In this document: piece after piece, positions 7,987-15,596 of the stretch
Numbering within the stretch: the first letter of the stretch is position 1
Layout of the letters: the number at the start of each line of letters is the position of its first letter
Assembly: GCA_964510225.1 (NCBI GenBank)
Contig: CAZEAN010000107.1
Span: 1 to 19,271 of the forward strand
Direction of reading: 5' to 3'
DNA: 19,271 nt
Source of the DNA: CAZEAN01 sp964510225
GTDB taxonomy: Bacteria; Planctomycetota; Planctomycetia; Isosphaerales; Isosphaeraceae
Made by a program: the position numbers and the translations under genes
Notes under the pieces: model-generated
Database searches by the model: none
The model's input: the letters and a program-made list of their open reading frames with translations, nothing else
What the model was told of the DNA's origin: nothing

Positions 7987-9528
7987 ATGCCAACCAACGT
8001 AACTCGCATTGGGCTTTTTTTTCTCCGAGGCTTAGGCTTCCTGCTTGTCGTTGGTCTGGTCGCGGTGTTCCTCTTCCCTCAATCTAGGAACTTATACACC
8101 GGGGAAGCGAGACCCGTGAGTGGAAGCGCCAACGGCCCCTCGCAGATGTTGGACTCGTCCGAAGCAGCCGAACCTTCAAATCGAGTTAAATTGGCCCCAG
8201 AAGAGCTTGCTGTCTCAGGAATCCGTACCGCCCCCGTGGAGAGAGTTCCAATCAGCGAGACAGTCACGATTTCCGGTACGGTGGAGGCTGATCCCAATCA
8301 CCAAGTCGAGATTCGACCGAGAGTCATCGGGGTGATTCGTTCTGTTGCTGTTGAGTTGGGCGACCAGGTTAATGCCGGTGATCATCTAGTCACGCTCGAC
8401 AGCGTTGAGGTGGGGAATCTCAGGCTCGACTACAACGAACACGTCCGTAACGTCGCTCTCAAAGAGACGGAGTTGGAGTGGGAGAATACAGTTGCGGAGA
8501 ATGTGGAAGCGCTAAGCAAGAGCCTGGTTGACGGAGAAACCATAGACTTAAAGTCGATCGAGGAGAGTTTCGAAGGAAAGCCGATCGGTGACGAACGTGC
8601 GATGCTCCTCGCTGCGTTCGCCGACCTCGAAGCAGCCCGACTCGAAGAAGTCCGCTTGTCGAATCTTGTTTCGAACGAGATTCTGGGGAAGCCGAAGGCG
8701 CAGCTTGCTCAACAACTACGGATTGCCGCCCAAGCCAAGTTTGACGCGGCTCTTGAGCAAATCCGCTACGAAGCGCGACGGAATCGCCGTGTTGCCGAAC
8801 TCGGGCTCCTGCAATCAAAAGCCGATCTCAGGACGGTTAGTCAGCGGCTCGCGATTCTTGGGATCCGGGTTGATAATCGAGAGAGCCAGGAATGGCTGTC
8901 CACATCGGATCCTTCGAGAATCGCGCAGCAAGATCTGACCGCCTATTCCCTGTCGAGCCCGATTTCAGGAACGATTGTCGCCACGAGCGCTGTTCCGAGC
9001 CACCGCGTATCTCCCTCGGACCGATTGATGAAGATCGTGGACATGTCTCAACTTCATGTCGACGCCTATATTCCTGAGTCACTCTTCGGATATCTTCCCG
9101 AACAAGGAGAGGAACTCGAGTTCACTGCTGGTGCTTATCCGTCGCGGAGGTTTCAGGCAACGGTCCACTCCGTGGGTGCCGAGATCGATCCGGAGACGAG
9201 AACCGTATCGATCCACAGTGAGTTCTCGGATCCCGACCAACTCTTGCGACTCGGGATGTATGTGACGATCCGATTAACCGATCGGAATGAGGTCTCGGTC
9301 TTGGGCGTCCCCGCTTCCGCCGTCGTTCAGATCGACGGGAAGCGAGGAGTTTTTGTACGATCTGACGAACCTAACTCGTTTGAATTTAGGCTTGTTACCC
9401 TGGGAGATTATTCAGGGGATTTCCGAGCGGTTCGATCAGGACTCGAAGAACATCAGGAAGTGGTTGTCGAAGGCGCGTTTCTCCTCAAGAGTGAACTCGT
9501 TCTGCAAAACGAGCCGGAGGAAGAGTAG
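7987..9528 (+). CDS. Periplasmic adaptor (membrane fusion protein, CzcB/CusB-like) of a metal RND pump
   Basis: 513 residues. Adaptors of this family bridge the inner-membrane RND pump and the outer-membrane channel. An N-terminal membrane anchor lies at about 8-30. From about 66 the usual order begins: an opening strand region (VKLAPEELAVSGIRT), the first lipoyl half (VEIRPRVIGVIRSV at 107-120, GDQVNAGDHLVTLDSVEVG at 125-143), a long helical hairpin to about 315, the second lipoyl half (YSLSSPISGTIV), a beta-barrel domain, and a membrane-proximal domain ending in an acidic tail (EPEEE). I see no methionine- or histidine-rich metal-binding extension, so the substrate cannot be read from this subunit. 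The pump gene starts six bases after its stop, so the two are surely co-transcribed. AAAGG lies shortly before ATG 7987. Confidence 0.93.
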   Translation: MPTNVTRIGLFFLRGLGFLLVVGLVAVFLFPQSRNLYTGEARPVSGSANGPSQMLDSSEAAEPSNRVKLAPEELAVSGIRTAPVERVPISETVTISGTVEADPNHQVEIRPRVIGVIRSVAVELGDQVNAGDHLVTLDSVEVGNLRLDYNEHVRNVALKETELEWENTVAENVEALSKSLVDGETIDLKSIEESFEGKPIGDERAMLLAAFADLEAARLEEVRLSNLVSNEILGKPKAQLAQQLRIAAQAKFDAALEQIRYEARRNRRVAELGLLQSKADLRTVSQRLAILGIRVDNRESQEWLSTSDPSRIAQQDLTAYSLSSPISGTIVATSAVPSHRVSPSDRLMKIVDMSQLHVDAYIPESLFGYLPEQGEELEFTAGAYPSRRFQATVHSVGAEIDPETRTVSIHSEFSDPDQLLRLGMYVTIRLTDRNEVSVLGVPASAVVQIDGKRGVFVRSDEPNSFEFRLVTLGDYSGDFRAVRSGLEEHQEVVVEGAFLLKSELVLQNEPEEE

Positions 9529-9534
9529 GCGACG

Positions 9535-12500
9535 ATGCTCGAGTCCCTAATCTCTGCGGTTCTCCGGAATCGATTTCTCGTACTTGCATTGACGGGGTTC
9601 ATGGCTGGGCTCGGAGTCTACACTGCGCTCCGACTCCCGATCGATGCCGTCCCTGATCTGACTAATGTGCAAGTCCAGGTCATTACCGAGGCGCCCGGAT
9701 TAAGCCCTCTAGAGGTCGAGTCGCTACTCTCCTTTTCGGTGGAAGGGGCCTTGAGTGGCCTCCCTGATGTGGAAGAGATCCGGTCGGTCTCCAAGTTCGG
9801 GATCTCCGTGGTCACGGTAGTCTTTGAAGAGAACACGGATATCCTCAGAGCCCGACAGCTCGTTAGTGAGCGGCTTCCTGCTGCCGAAGCGGCGATTCCG
9901 ATCGGCTATGGCACACCGATCCTTGGCCCAATCTCCACAGCACTCGGGGAGGTCTATCAGTTCCAGATCAAGGGGGACCAGTACAGTCCGATGGAGCTTC
10001 GGACCATCCTCGACTGGTTCGTCGCTCCGAATCTCAGGACGGTACCAGGAGTCACCGAGATCAACTCTCATGGTGGGTTTCTCAAGACCTACCAGGTCAC
10101 GACCGATCCTGACCGGCTCGTCGCCTACGACCTGACCCTGGCGGACGTTTTCGAGACAATCCGCGCCAATAATGCCAATGTGGGCGGTGGTTATATCGTC
10201 CGTGAAGGGGAGACAAGTTATATCCGAGGTGAGAGTCAAGTCGGCGCACTTGAGGACATCGCAGCGATTGTCATCGAAGAGCGCGAGAATGTCCCGATTA
10301 CGGTCGCCGATGTGGCGACAGTGGAACTCGCACCGATGATCCGGGGCGGCCTTGTCACCGGGAACGGTGAGGGTGAGATCGTTACTGGCCTTGTGATGAT
10401 GTACATCGGTGGGAACTCACGGGAGGTTGTCGGTCGGGTCAAGGAAGAGTTAGATCGGCTCGCGCGGACTCTACCGGAAGGGGTGACCATCGAGCCGCTC
10501 TACGATCGTTCGCACTTGATTGATCAAACACTCGGTACAGTGCGTGATAACCTCTTCCTGGGTGGCGCCTTGGTGATGGTTGTGTTGCTCCTGCTGCTCG
10601 GAAACCTTCGAGGTGGGCTCATTGTTGCGTCAGCGATTCCGCTGTCGATGCTTTTTGCCTCGAACATGATGCTCGCGACAGGGGTCACCGCGAGCCTCAT
10701 GAGTCTCGGAGCGATCGATTTCGGTCTGATCGTCGACTCCAGCGTGATTATGGTCGAGAACTGTGTGCGACGGCTCGGAAGCGAAAGCGGAACCCGTTCG
10801 AAGTTGGCAATCATTCGGGACGCCGCCCTCGAAGTCCGTAAGCCAACACTCTTCGGTGAGATGATCATCATGATCGTCTACATCCCGATTTTGACCCTCC
10901 AGGGAACCGAAGGAAAACTCTTCCGTCCAATGGCGGCGACGGTGATCTTCGCCCTCTTGGGATCGATGATCCTCTCGGTCACGTTGATGCCTGCGCTGGC
11001 GTCGCTTTTTTTTAAGGAAGGGATCAAAGAACGGGAAGTTTGGGTGATGCGGATCCTCAAATCTTGCTACAAACCGCTCTTGGATCGCTCGATGAAGTCG
11101 CCACGGATTGTCTCTCTGCTTGCGATTGGACTCATTGTCGTCAGCATCCCGATTGCGCTTGGTCTCGGTGGCGAGTTCATGCCGCGCTTGAACGAAGGCG
11201 ACATCCTCATCGAAGCCGTCCGGATCCCCTCTGCCTCGTTAGACGGGGCGGTCTTGATCTCCACCCAGATTGAAGACGTGGTCAAGGAATTCCCGGAGGT
11301 CAGAGTCGTCTACTCCAAGACGGGGCGGCCGGAAATCGCCAACGACGTGATGGGTGTCCATCAGACCGACGTCTGGGTCCTCCTCAAACCCCAAGCTGAG
11401 TGGCGTGACGGGCTGTCTCGTGATGACCTAATCGCTGAGATGGAAGAAGCGTTAGGTCAACATGTCCCTGGGGTCGGCTTTGGATTCAGTCAGCCGATCG
11501 AGATGCGTGTCAACGAACTGGTTGCCGGTGTGAAAAGTGATGTTGCTGCACTCCTTTACGGTCCGGACCTCGATATCCTTCGCCAAAAATCGATCGAAAT
11601 CGAACGTGTCCTCGCCACGATTGACGGTGCCGAAGATGTCCGAGCGCCTTCGACCGGAACCTTGCCGATGCTCCAGGTTCAAGTCAGGCGAGAACAGTTG
11701 GCGCGTTATGGAATTAAAGCTTCCGCCGTCCTCGATGCGGTGAGTTCACTCGGAGGTGTCGACGTCGGCACTGTCTTCGAAGAAAACGCACGATTTCCGA
11801 TTCGAGTCAGGATTTCTGAGAGCTGGCGAAATGATCCTCTTGCGATCGGTCGGATCCGTGTCTCAGATCCAAAGGGTCGTCCAATTCCCATCAATGAACT
11901 GGCGGATATCCGTTTCGAAGAGGGCCCGAGTGAGGTCGAACGCGAAAATGTGCAGCGTCGGGCTGTGATCTCCGCGAATGTCCGAGGTCGTGATCTCGCT
12001 GGATTCGTCGCCGAGGCGGAACAGCGTGTGGCGGAACAGGTTCTCCTTCCACCTGGTTATGTTGTCCGTTGGGGTGGCCAGTTCGAACACCTGCGGACTG
12101 CTTCAAGACGATTGCTTGTTGTCGTCCCACTCGCGTTGCTCCTGATTCTTTTGTTGCTCTATACCTCGCTGGGATCGTGGCGTCTTACAGTTCTGATTGC
12201 GTTTGCGCTACCCGTTGCGGCGACAGGAGGAGTCATGATTCTGGCACTCCGAGGTCTCCCGTTCTCGATCTCGGCGGGAGTCGGCTTCATCGCCTTGTTC
12301 GGCGTTGCGGTACTGAACGGGCTAGTTTGGGTGAACGCCGCTGAGCACCTCCGACTTGAAGGCAAGTCACTCACTGACGCATCACGGCAAGCATCGGTGA
12401 CGAGATTGAGGCCAATTCTGATGACGGCTCTCACAGACGGCATTGGTTTCTTACCGATGGCGCTTGCTACATCGCCCGGCGCGGAGATCCAGCGACCTCT

Positions 12501-12645
12501 GGCAACGGTGGTGATCGGTGGCCTGATCACTTCCACAGCCCTCACGACGCTCGTCCTCCCTGCCATTTATCCTTGGTTCGTTACGGCACTCGATCCAACT
12601 GAATCTACCCGCCGAGCCGATCCAGCTGCTGTTCACCTGTCGTAA
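9535..12645 (+). CDS. czcA: Heavy-metal efflux RND pump, CzcA type
   Basis: 1,036 residues, full family length. It is the proton-driven inner-membrane pump of the tripartite system and exports metal cations. The N-terminus (membrane helix about 12-32, then LRLPIDAVPDLTNVQVQV) is typical of the HME class. Helix IV carries DFGLIVDSSVIMVEN, with D395, D401 and E408 matching the proton-relay acids D402, D408 and E415 of Cupriavidus CzcA at a constant offset of seven. This acid set is that of divalent-metal (Zn, Co, Cd, Ni) pumps rather than the Cu/Ag CusA type. The region YSKTGRPEIANDVM and GFSQPIEMRVNELVAGVKSD also resembles CzcA more than CusA. The second set of membrane helices starts near residue 860. 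GGAGG in the end of the adaptor gene serves as its ribosome-binding site. The exact metal is not decided by sequence. Confidence 0.94.
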   Translation: MLESLISAVLRNRFLVLALTGFMAGLGVYTALRLPIDAVPDLTNVQVQVITEAPGLSPLEVESLLSFSVEGALSGLPDVEEIRSVSKFGISVVTVVFEENTDILRARQLVSERLPAAEAAIPIGYGTPILGPISTALGEVYQFQIKGDQYSPMELRTILDWFVAPNLRTVPGVTEINSHGGFLKTYQVTTDPDRLVAYDLTLADVFETIRANNANVGGGYIVREGETSYIRGESQVGALEDIAAIVIEERENVPITVADVATVELAPMIRGGLVTGNGEGEIVTGLVMMYIGGNSREVVGRVKEELDRLARTLPEGVTIEPLYDRSHLIDQTLGTVRDNLFLGGALVMVVLLLLLGNLRGGLIVASAIPLSMLFASNMMLATGVTASLMSLGAIDFGLIVDSSVIMVENCVRRLGSESGTRSKLAIIRDAALEVRKPTLFGEMIIMIVYIPILTLQGTEGKLFRPMAATVIFALLGSMILSVTLMPALASLFFKEGIKEREVWVMRILKSCYKPLLDRSMKSPRIVSLLAIGLIVVSIPIALGLGGEFMPRLNEGDILIEAVRIPSASLDGAVLISTQIEDVVKEFPEVRVVYSKTGRPEIANDVMGVHQTDVWVLLKPQAEWRDGLSRDDLIAEMEEALGQHVPGVGFGFSQPIEMRVNELVAGVKSDVAALLYGPDLDILRQKSIEIERVLATIDGAEDVRAPSTGTLPMLQVQVRREQLARYGIKASAVLDAVSSLGGVDVGTVFEENARFPIRVRISESWRNDPLAIGRIRVSDPKGRPIPINELADIRFEEGPSEVERENVQRRAVISANVRGRDLAGFVAEAEQRVAEQVLLPPGYVVRWGGQFEHLRTASRRLLVVVPLALLLILLLLYTSLGSWRLTVLIAFALPVAATGGVMILALRGLPFSISAGVGFIALFGVAVLNGLVWVNAAEHLRLEGKSLTDASRQASVTRLRPILMTALTDGIGFLPMALATSPGAEIQRPLATVVIGGLITSTALTTLVLPAIYPWFVTALDPTESTRRADPAAVHLS

Positions 12646-12796
12646 TGGTCTTCGTTCGCATAACACGAGTGGCGCAGTTCCGAGATGCTTTGATTGATTC
12701 TGTTATGGCGGAATTCAAAACGTGAGGATCAAGAGATCACCTAGTTTCGCTGCTCTACCTGAATAGTTTGCGGATGTGACGATGCGCGGCTAACAT

Positions 12797-12824
12797 GAGT
12801 TGCAAGTCAGTCGAGAAGCAACTC
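12797..12824 (+). promoter_or_regulatory. Stem-loop in the leader of the secreted-protein gene
   Basis: GAGTTGC 12797-12803 pairs exactly with GCAACTC 12818-12824 around a 14-base loop, ending 43 bases before ATG 12868. No T-run follows, so it is not a usual terminator of the pump gene. It may stabilise the mRNA or be chance. The rest of the 222-base gap shows nothing I recognise. Confidence 0.25.
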
Positions 12825-12867
12825 CCCTTCAATTACGCACCTCTGTTCCTCTTGGAGATTCGCAACG

Positions 12868-14400
12868 ATGACTCGACGATTCTTCTCGGGCTCCCTTCTT
12901 TGCAGCCTGATCCTGCTGGCGATGATGCTGGCCTCTCCACGACATGCCCACGGACAGATGGAAGTTACCAAGTTGTCGTGGCTGATCCCGAGCGAGGCCA
13001 ATGCGGTGACACTCGTTCGTGCCGAGGAAATGCTCGACACACCAATTGCACTGCGTGAGTTCATTCAAGATGAGGAAAGTCGCGCGGATAGCCCGCTCTC
13101 GAACATCAATCCCGATGCTAAGTATGTAATTTTCGCTGCTCAGATCGATCTGATCGAGACCCAGTTGCCGAATTGGGAAATGGCGTTGGTCGAGCTGAAC
13201 GATACCGTCACTCCCGATGCGATTGCCGATGCCGAAGGGGGAGCGCTCGATACCTCTTCTGGCTCCCCGATTGTCTTCTCACCCCGAGGGCTCTTCTACG
13301 TACCGTTCGGAGAGCAGACCGTTGGGATCTACACGCCGACCGATCGCCAAGCTGTCCTCCGATGGGCAAACTCCGCCAAGCGTCGGAGTGATCTCGTCGT
13401 CTCGGAATACCTCAGCAGTGGAATCCGTGCCTTTCAGGGCGGCGAAGAGCAGTTCGTGATGCTGCTTGATATGTCTTATCTGTTTTCCCCATCGTTGTTG
13501 AAGCCCCACGTCGCTCGAGCAACGGCGATCGACATCAAGGTCGATGACATTGATGCCATCGCGCAAACATTGGCAAGCGTTCAGGGGATGACTTTTAAGG
13601 TGAAAGCGGACACCCGACTCTACGGTTGGCTCCGCTTTGACTTCGCCGAATCGGCCAGACCACTCGAACGCGTGGCGAAGAATCTCCTCATCGAGATCCT
13701 CGGCTCCATTGGCGCTGAGTCGGACAACTTCAAATCCTGGGGGATCGCTGTTGAGGAGAATTCAGTCACCCTCCGAGGTCCGATGACTTCAGACATGATG
13801 CGGAAGATCGTGAGCGTTGTGGAACTGCCGACCAACTCTGCAGACGGCACGGGGATCGCTTCAGACGATGAACCGACTTCTCCCGGTGAAATCAGTGTCC
13901 GAAAGACGAAGCACTACTACACCTCGATCGAGACGATCCTCGACGATCTGAAGGACAAGTCGAAGGATCAACGAACCACACGACTTTGGTCAGCCCGATT
14001 CGCCGACAAAATTGACCATATGCCGATCCTCGGTGTCGATCCCGAGATGCTCCAGTTCGGCCAAGACCTATCGATCACCCTCCGAAACATCTCGAATCGT
14101 GCGCTCGCAGCTAAACTGAACGTCAGCCAGCGTCGGACCACTGAAGCTCAGGTGGTCGGTGGCGGAATAGGCTTCGGCCGCTTCGGTTACGGTGGCGGTT
14201 GGGGTGGCGGGTTCTATGGCTATGGGTATGGCGTGGGCACTGGTGGCGTCCAAGGAACGTCCGAATTCGCAATGCAGAATATCACCCGACAGGAAGTGAC
14301 CTCTGCTGTCCGTGATCAAGCCGCCGTCTGGACCGAAATCGAGAACCAACTCGGAAAACTCCGTCGTGAACTCACGATGAAGTATGGCGTCGAATTCTAA
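12868..14400 (+). CDS. Secreted protein of unknown function with a Gly/Tyr-rich patch
   Basis: 510 residues with a clear signal peptide (hydrophobic core about 8-22, ending RHAHG before QMEVTKL). I recognise no enzyme domain. The mature part is mixed alpha/beta with many acidic residues. Near 350-415 is a conserved-looking block (RKTKHYYTSIETILDDL, then LWSARFADKIDHMPILGVD and EMLQFGQDLS), which resembles uncharacterised exported proteins I associate with planctomycetes. Residues about 431-466 form a low-complexity patch rich in Gly, Tyr, Phe and Trp, followed by a helical, charged C-terminus. Such a patch may be a flexible linker or a self-association segment; this is inference. GGAG lies about 9 bases before ATG 12868. 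It follows the pump gene by 222 bases in the same direction, so a separate promoter is more likely than an operon. It converges on the RNA-ligase gene. Confidence 0.85.
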   Translation: MTRRFFSGSLLCSLILLAMMLASPRHAHGQMEVTKLSWLIPSEANAVTLVRAEEMLDTPIALREFIQDEESRADSPLSNINPDAKYVIFAAQIDLIETQLPNWEMALVELNDTVTPDAIADAEGGALDTSSGSPIVFSPRGLFYVPFGEQTVGIYTPTDRQAVLRWANSAKRRSDLVVSEYLSSGIRAFQGGEEQFVMLLDMSYLFSPSLLKPHVARATAIDIKVDDIDAIAQTLASVQGMTFKVKADTRLYGWLRFDFAESARPLERVAKNLLIEILGSIGAESDNFKSWGIAVEENSVTLRGPMTSDMMRKIVSVVELPTNSADGTGIASDDEPTSPGEISVRKTKHYYTSIETILDDLKDKSKDQRTTRLWSARFADKIDHMPILGVDPEMLQFGQDLSITLRNISNRALAAKLNVSQRRTTEAQVVGGGIGFGRFGYGGGWGGGFYGYGYGVGTGGVQGTSEFAMQNITRQEVTSAVRDQAAVWTEIENQLGKLRRELTMKYGVEF

Positions 14401-14432
14401 CTGATGAACGTTTGCTTCCCCAAACTCCCTGG

Positions 14433-14465
14433 TTCACAAGGTCCGTTCGAAGAGGACCTTGTGAA
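14433..14465. terminator. Perfect 12-bp stem-loop at a convergent gene junction
   Basis: TTCACAAGGTCC 14433-14444 pairs exactly with GGACCTTGTGAA 14454-14465 around a nine-base loop. It lies 33 bases after the stop of the secreted-protein gene and covers the last codons and stop of the RNA-ligase gene. No T-run follows on either side, so it may be a bidirectional transcript-end or stability structure rather than a classic intrinsic terminator. Confidence 0.5.
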
Positions 14466-15540
14466 TCAAGTCGGGATGCTCAGACCAAAGCTTCCGGAGC
14501 TCGATCTCTGATTGCTCCATTCCCGAGCGACTCCGGAGCACAAAAAGGATCCTGGCGAACGGCGTCCGGCCCACAATTGCGCCCGCAAATTCCTTTTGGT
14601 CCGCAATCAGCGAGGTCGATTCCCAGAGCGACCGGAGTTCTTGATAAGCAGTCTCGATCTTGGCCGCGATCCGATCAGCATGCTCCCGGAGTTCGGGATG
14701 ATAAGCAATAATCTCGTCCTGTTCACCAGTTAAAATCAATGGAACGAGATATTTAGGATTGAAGAGATTGCTCTCGCCCACGGCATGATGTGCATCCAGA
14801 TAGGTCCGAGTCTTGATTTTGAACCGAAGGTTGCGGTCGTCTCGGAGAACGAGCCCCTCGAAGGTCGGGTCCTCTCGCTCTTGTTGAAGAAGGTAGTCGC
14901 TGACCTCAGCCATCGACCGAAACTCAAAGCGCTCTGGTTGTCTGAGATCGAGCCGCGCTGCTTCGTCATCAACGGCCCTGATACTGAGTTCTTCAGTCGT
15001 CTGGGGATCAAAGACCGAGAGGAGGAAGGCGATCGCTCTCGGATAAACCCGGACCACTTTCAAAAAAGGGGAACACAGCTCGAAAAGATAAGTCCACTTA
15101 GGATTGAACTGATCGAGGTCGATTCCGATCGCTTCCTGGAAATGCTCGATCCAAGTTTGGTCCGAGAAGCTGACCTTGGCGGTCCCGAAGCTCCCTGAGG
15201 TGTTGAGGAACCATGTTCCCCGGTAGTTGTAAAGAATCACCAGCGAGCCGTCTTCCTTCGACTGGCACCAGCACTGGTTCCAATGGAAACTCGCAAACGC
15301 CTCCAGATCTTCGCCGGCATTGAAAAAGCGATCGAAGGGTTTGGCAACGAGATCCCAGCTCTCCGCCTCCAAGACGATCCCCCGGCATTCACGGACAATC
15401 GGATCGTCTTTGGGAGCGTTAGCTTGATACTTGAATCCAATGAGGGGGAGCTTTGGGTGACGGTAGGATCCGATGCCACGCTCCGTTTTGAGCGCCTCCA
15501 TCGAGCCTCCGTTCTGAAGATACTCCTGGATTTTGAGCAT
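14434..15540 (-). CDS. T4 Rnl1-family RNA ligase
   Basis: 368 residues, close to the 374 of T4 Rnl1. Enzymes of this family join 3'-OH and 5'-phosphate RNA ends through a ligase-AMP and an RNA-adenylate step, with ATP. All nucleotidyl-transferase motifs are present: motif I KEDGS with the AMP-accepting K95 (T4 uses K99), an SGSF segment near 115-118, motif III YLFELCSP with E154, motif IV FEGLVLRD with E228, and motif V RFKIKT with K241 and K243. Before motif I are ECRGIVLE and KPFDRFFN, also usual in this family. Residues from about 255 form a helical C-terminal domain, the part that gives T4 Rnl1 its tRNA preference. No end-healing kinase/phosphatase or toxin nuclease is encoded in the window. 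It diverges from the double-module gene across 56 bases. Its role (tRNA repair, phage defence or RNA recycling) is unknown. Confidence 0.93.
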   Translation of the reverse strand: MLKIQEYLQNGGSMEALKTERGIGSYRHPKLPLIGFKYQANAPKDDPIVRECRGIVLEAESWDLVAKPFDRFFNAGEDLEAFASFHWNQCWCQSKEDGSLVILYNYRGTWFLNTSGSFGTAKVSFSDQTWIEHFQEAIGIDLDQFNPKWTYLFELCSPFLKVVRVYPRAIAFLLSVFDPQTTEELSIRAVDDEAARLDLRQPERFEFRSMAEVSDYLLQQEREDPTFEGLVLRDDRNLRFKIKTRTYLDAHHAVGESNLFNPKYLVPLILTGEQDEIIAYHPELREHADRIAAKIETAYQELRSLWESTSLIADQKEFAGAIVGRTPFARILFVLRSRSGMEQSEIELRKLWSEHPDLIHKVLFERTL

Positions 15541-15596
15541 CGCGGACTCACAGGATCGTTTTCTCGGTTGATAGTCGGTTTGGAGTATACCTAGCG

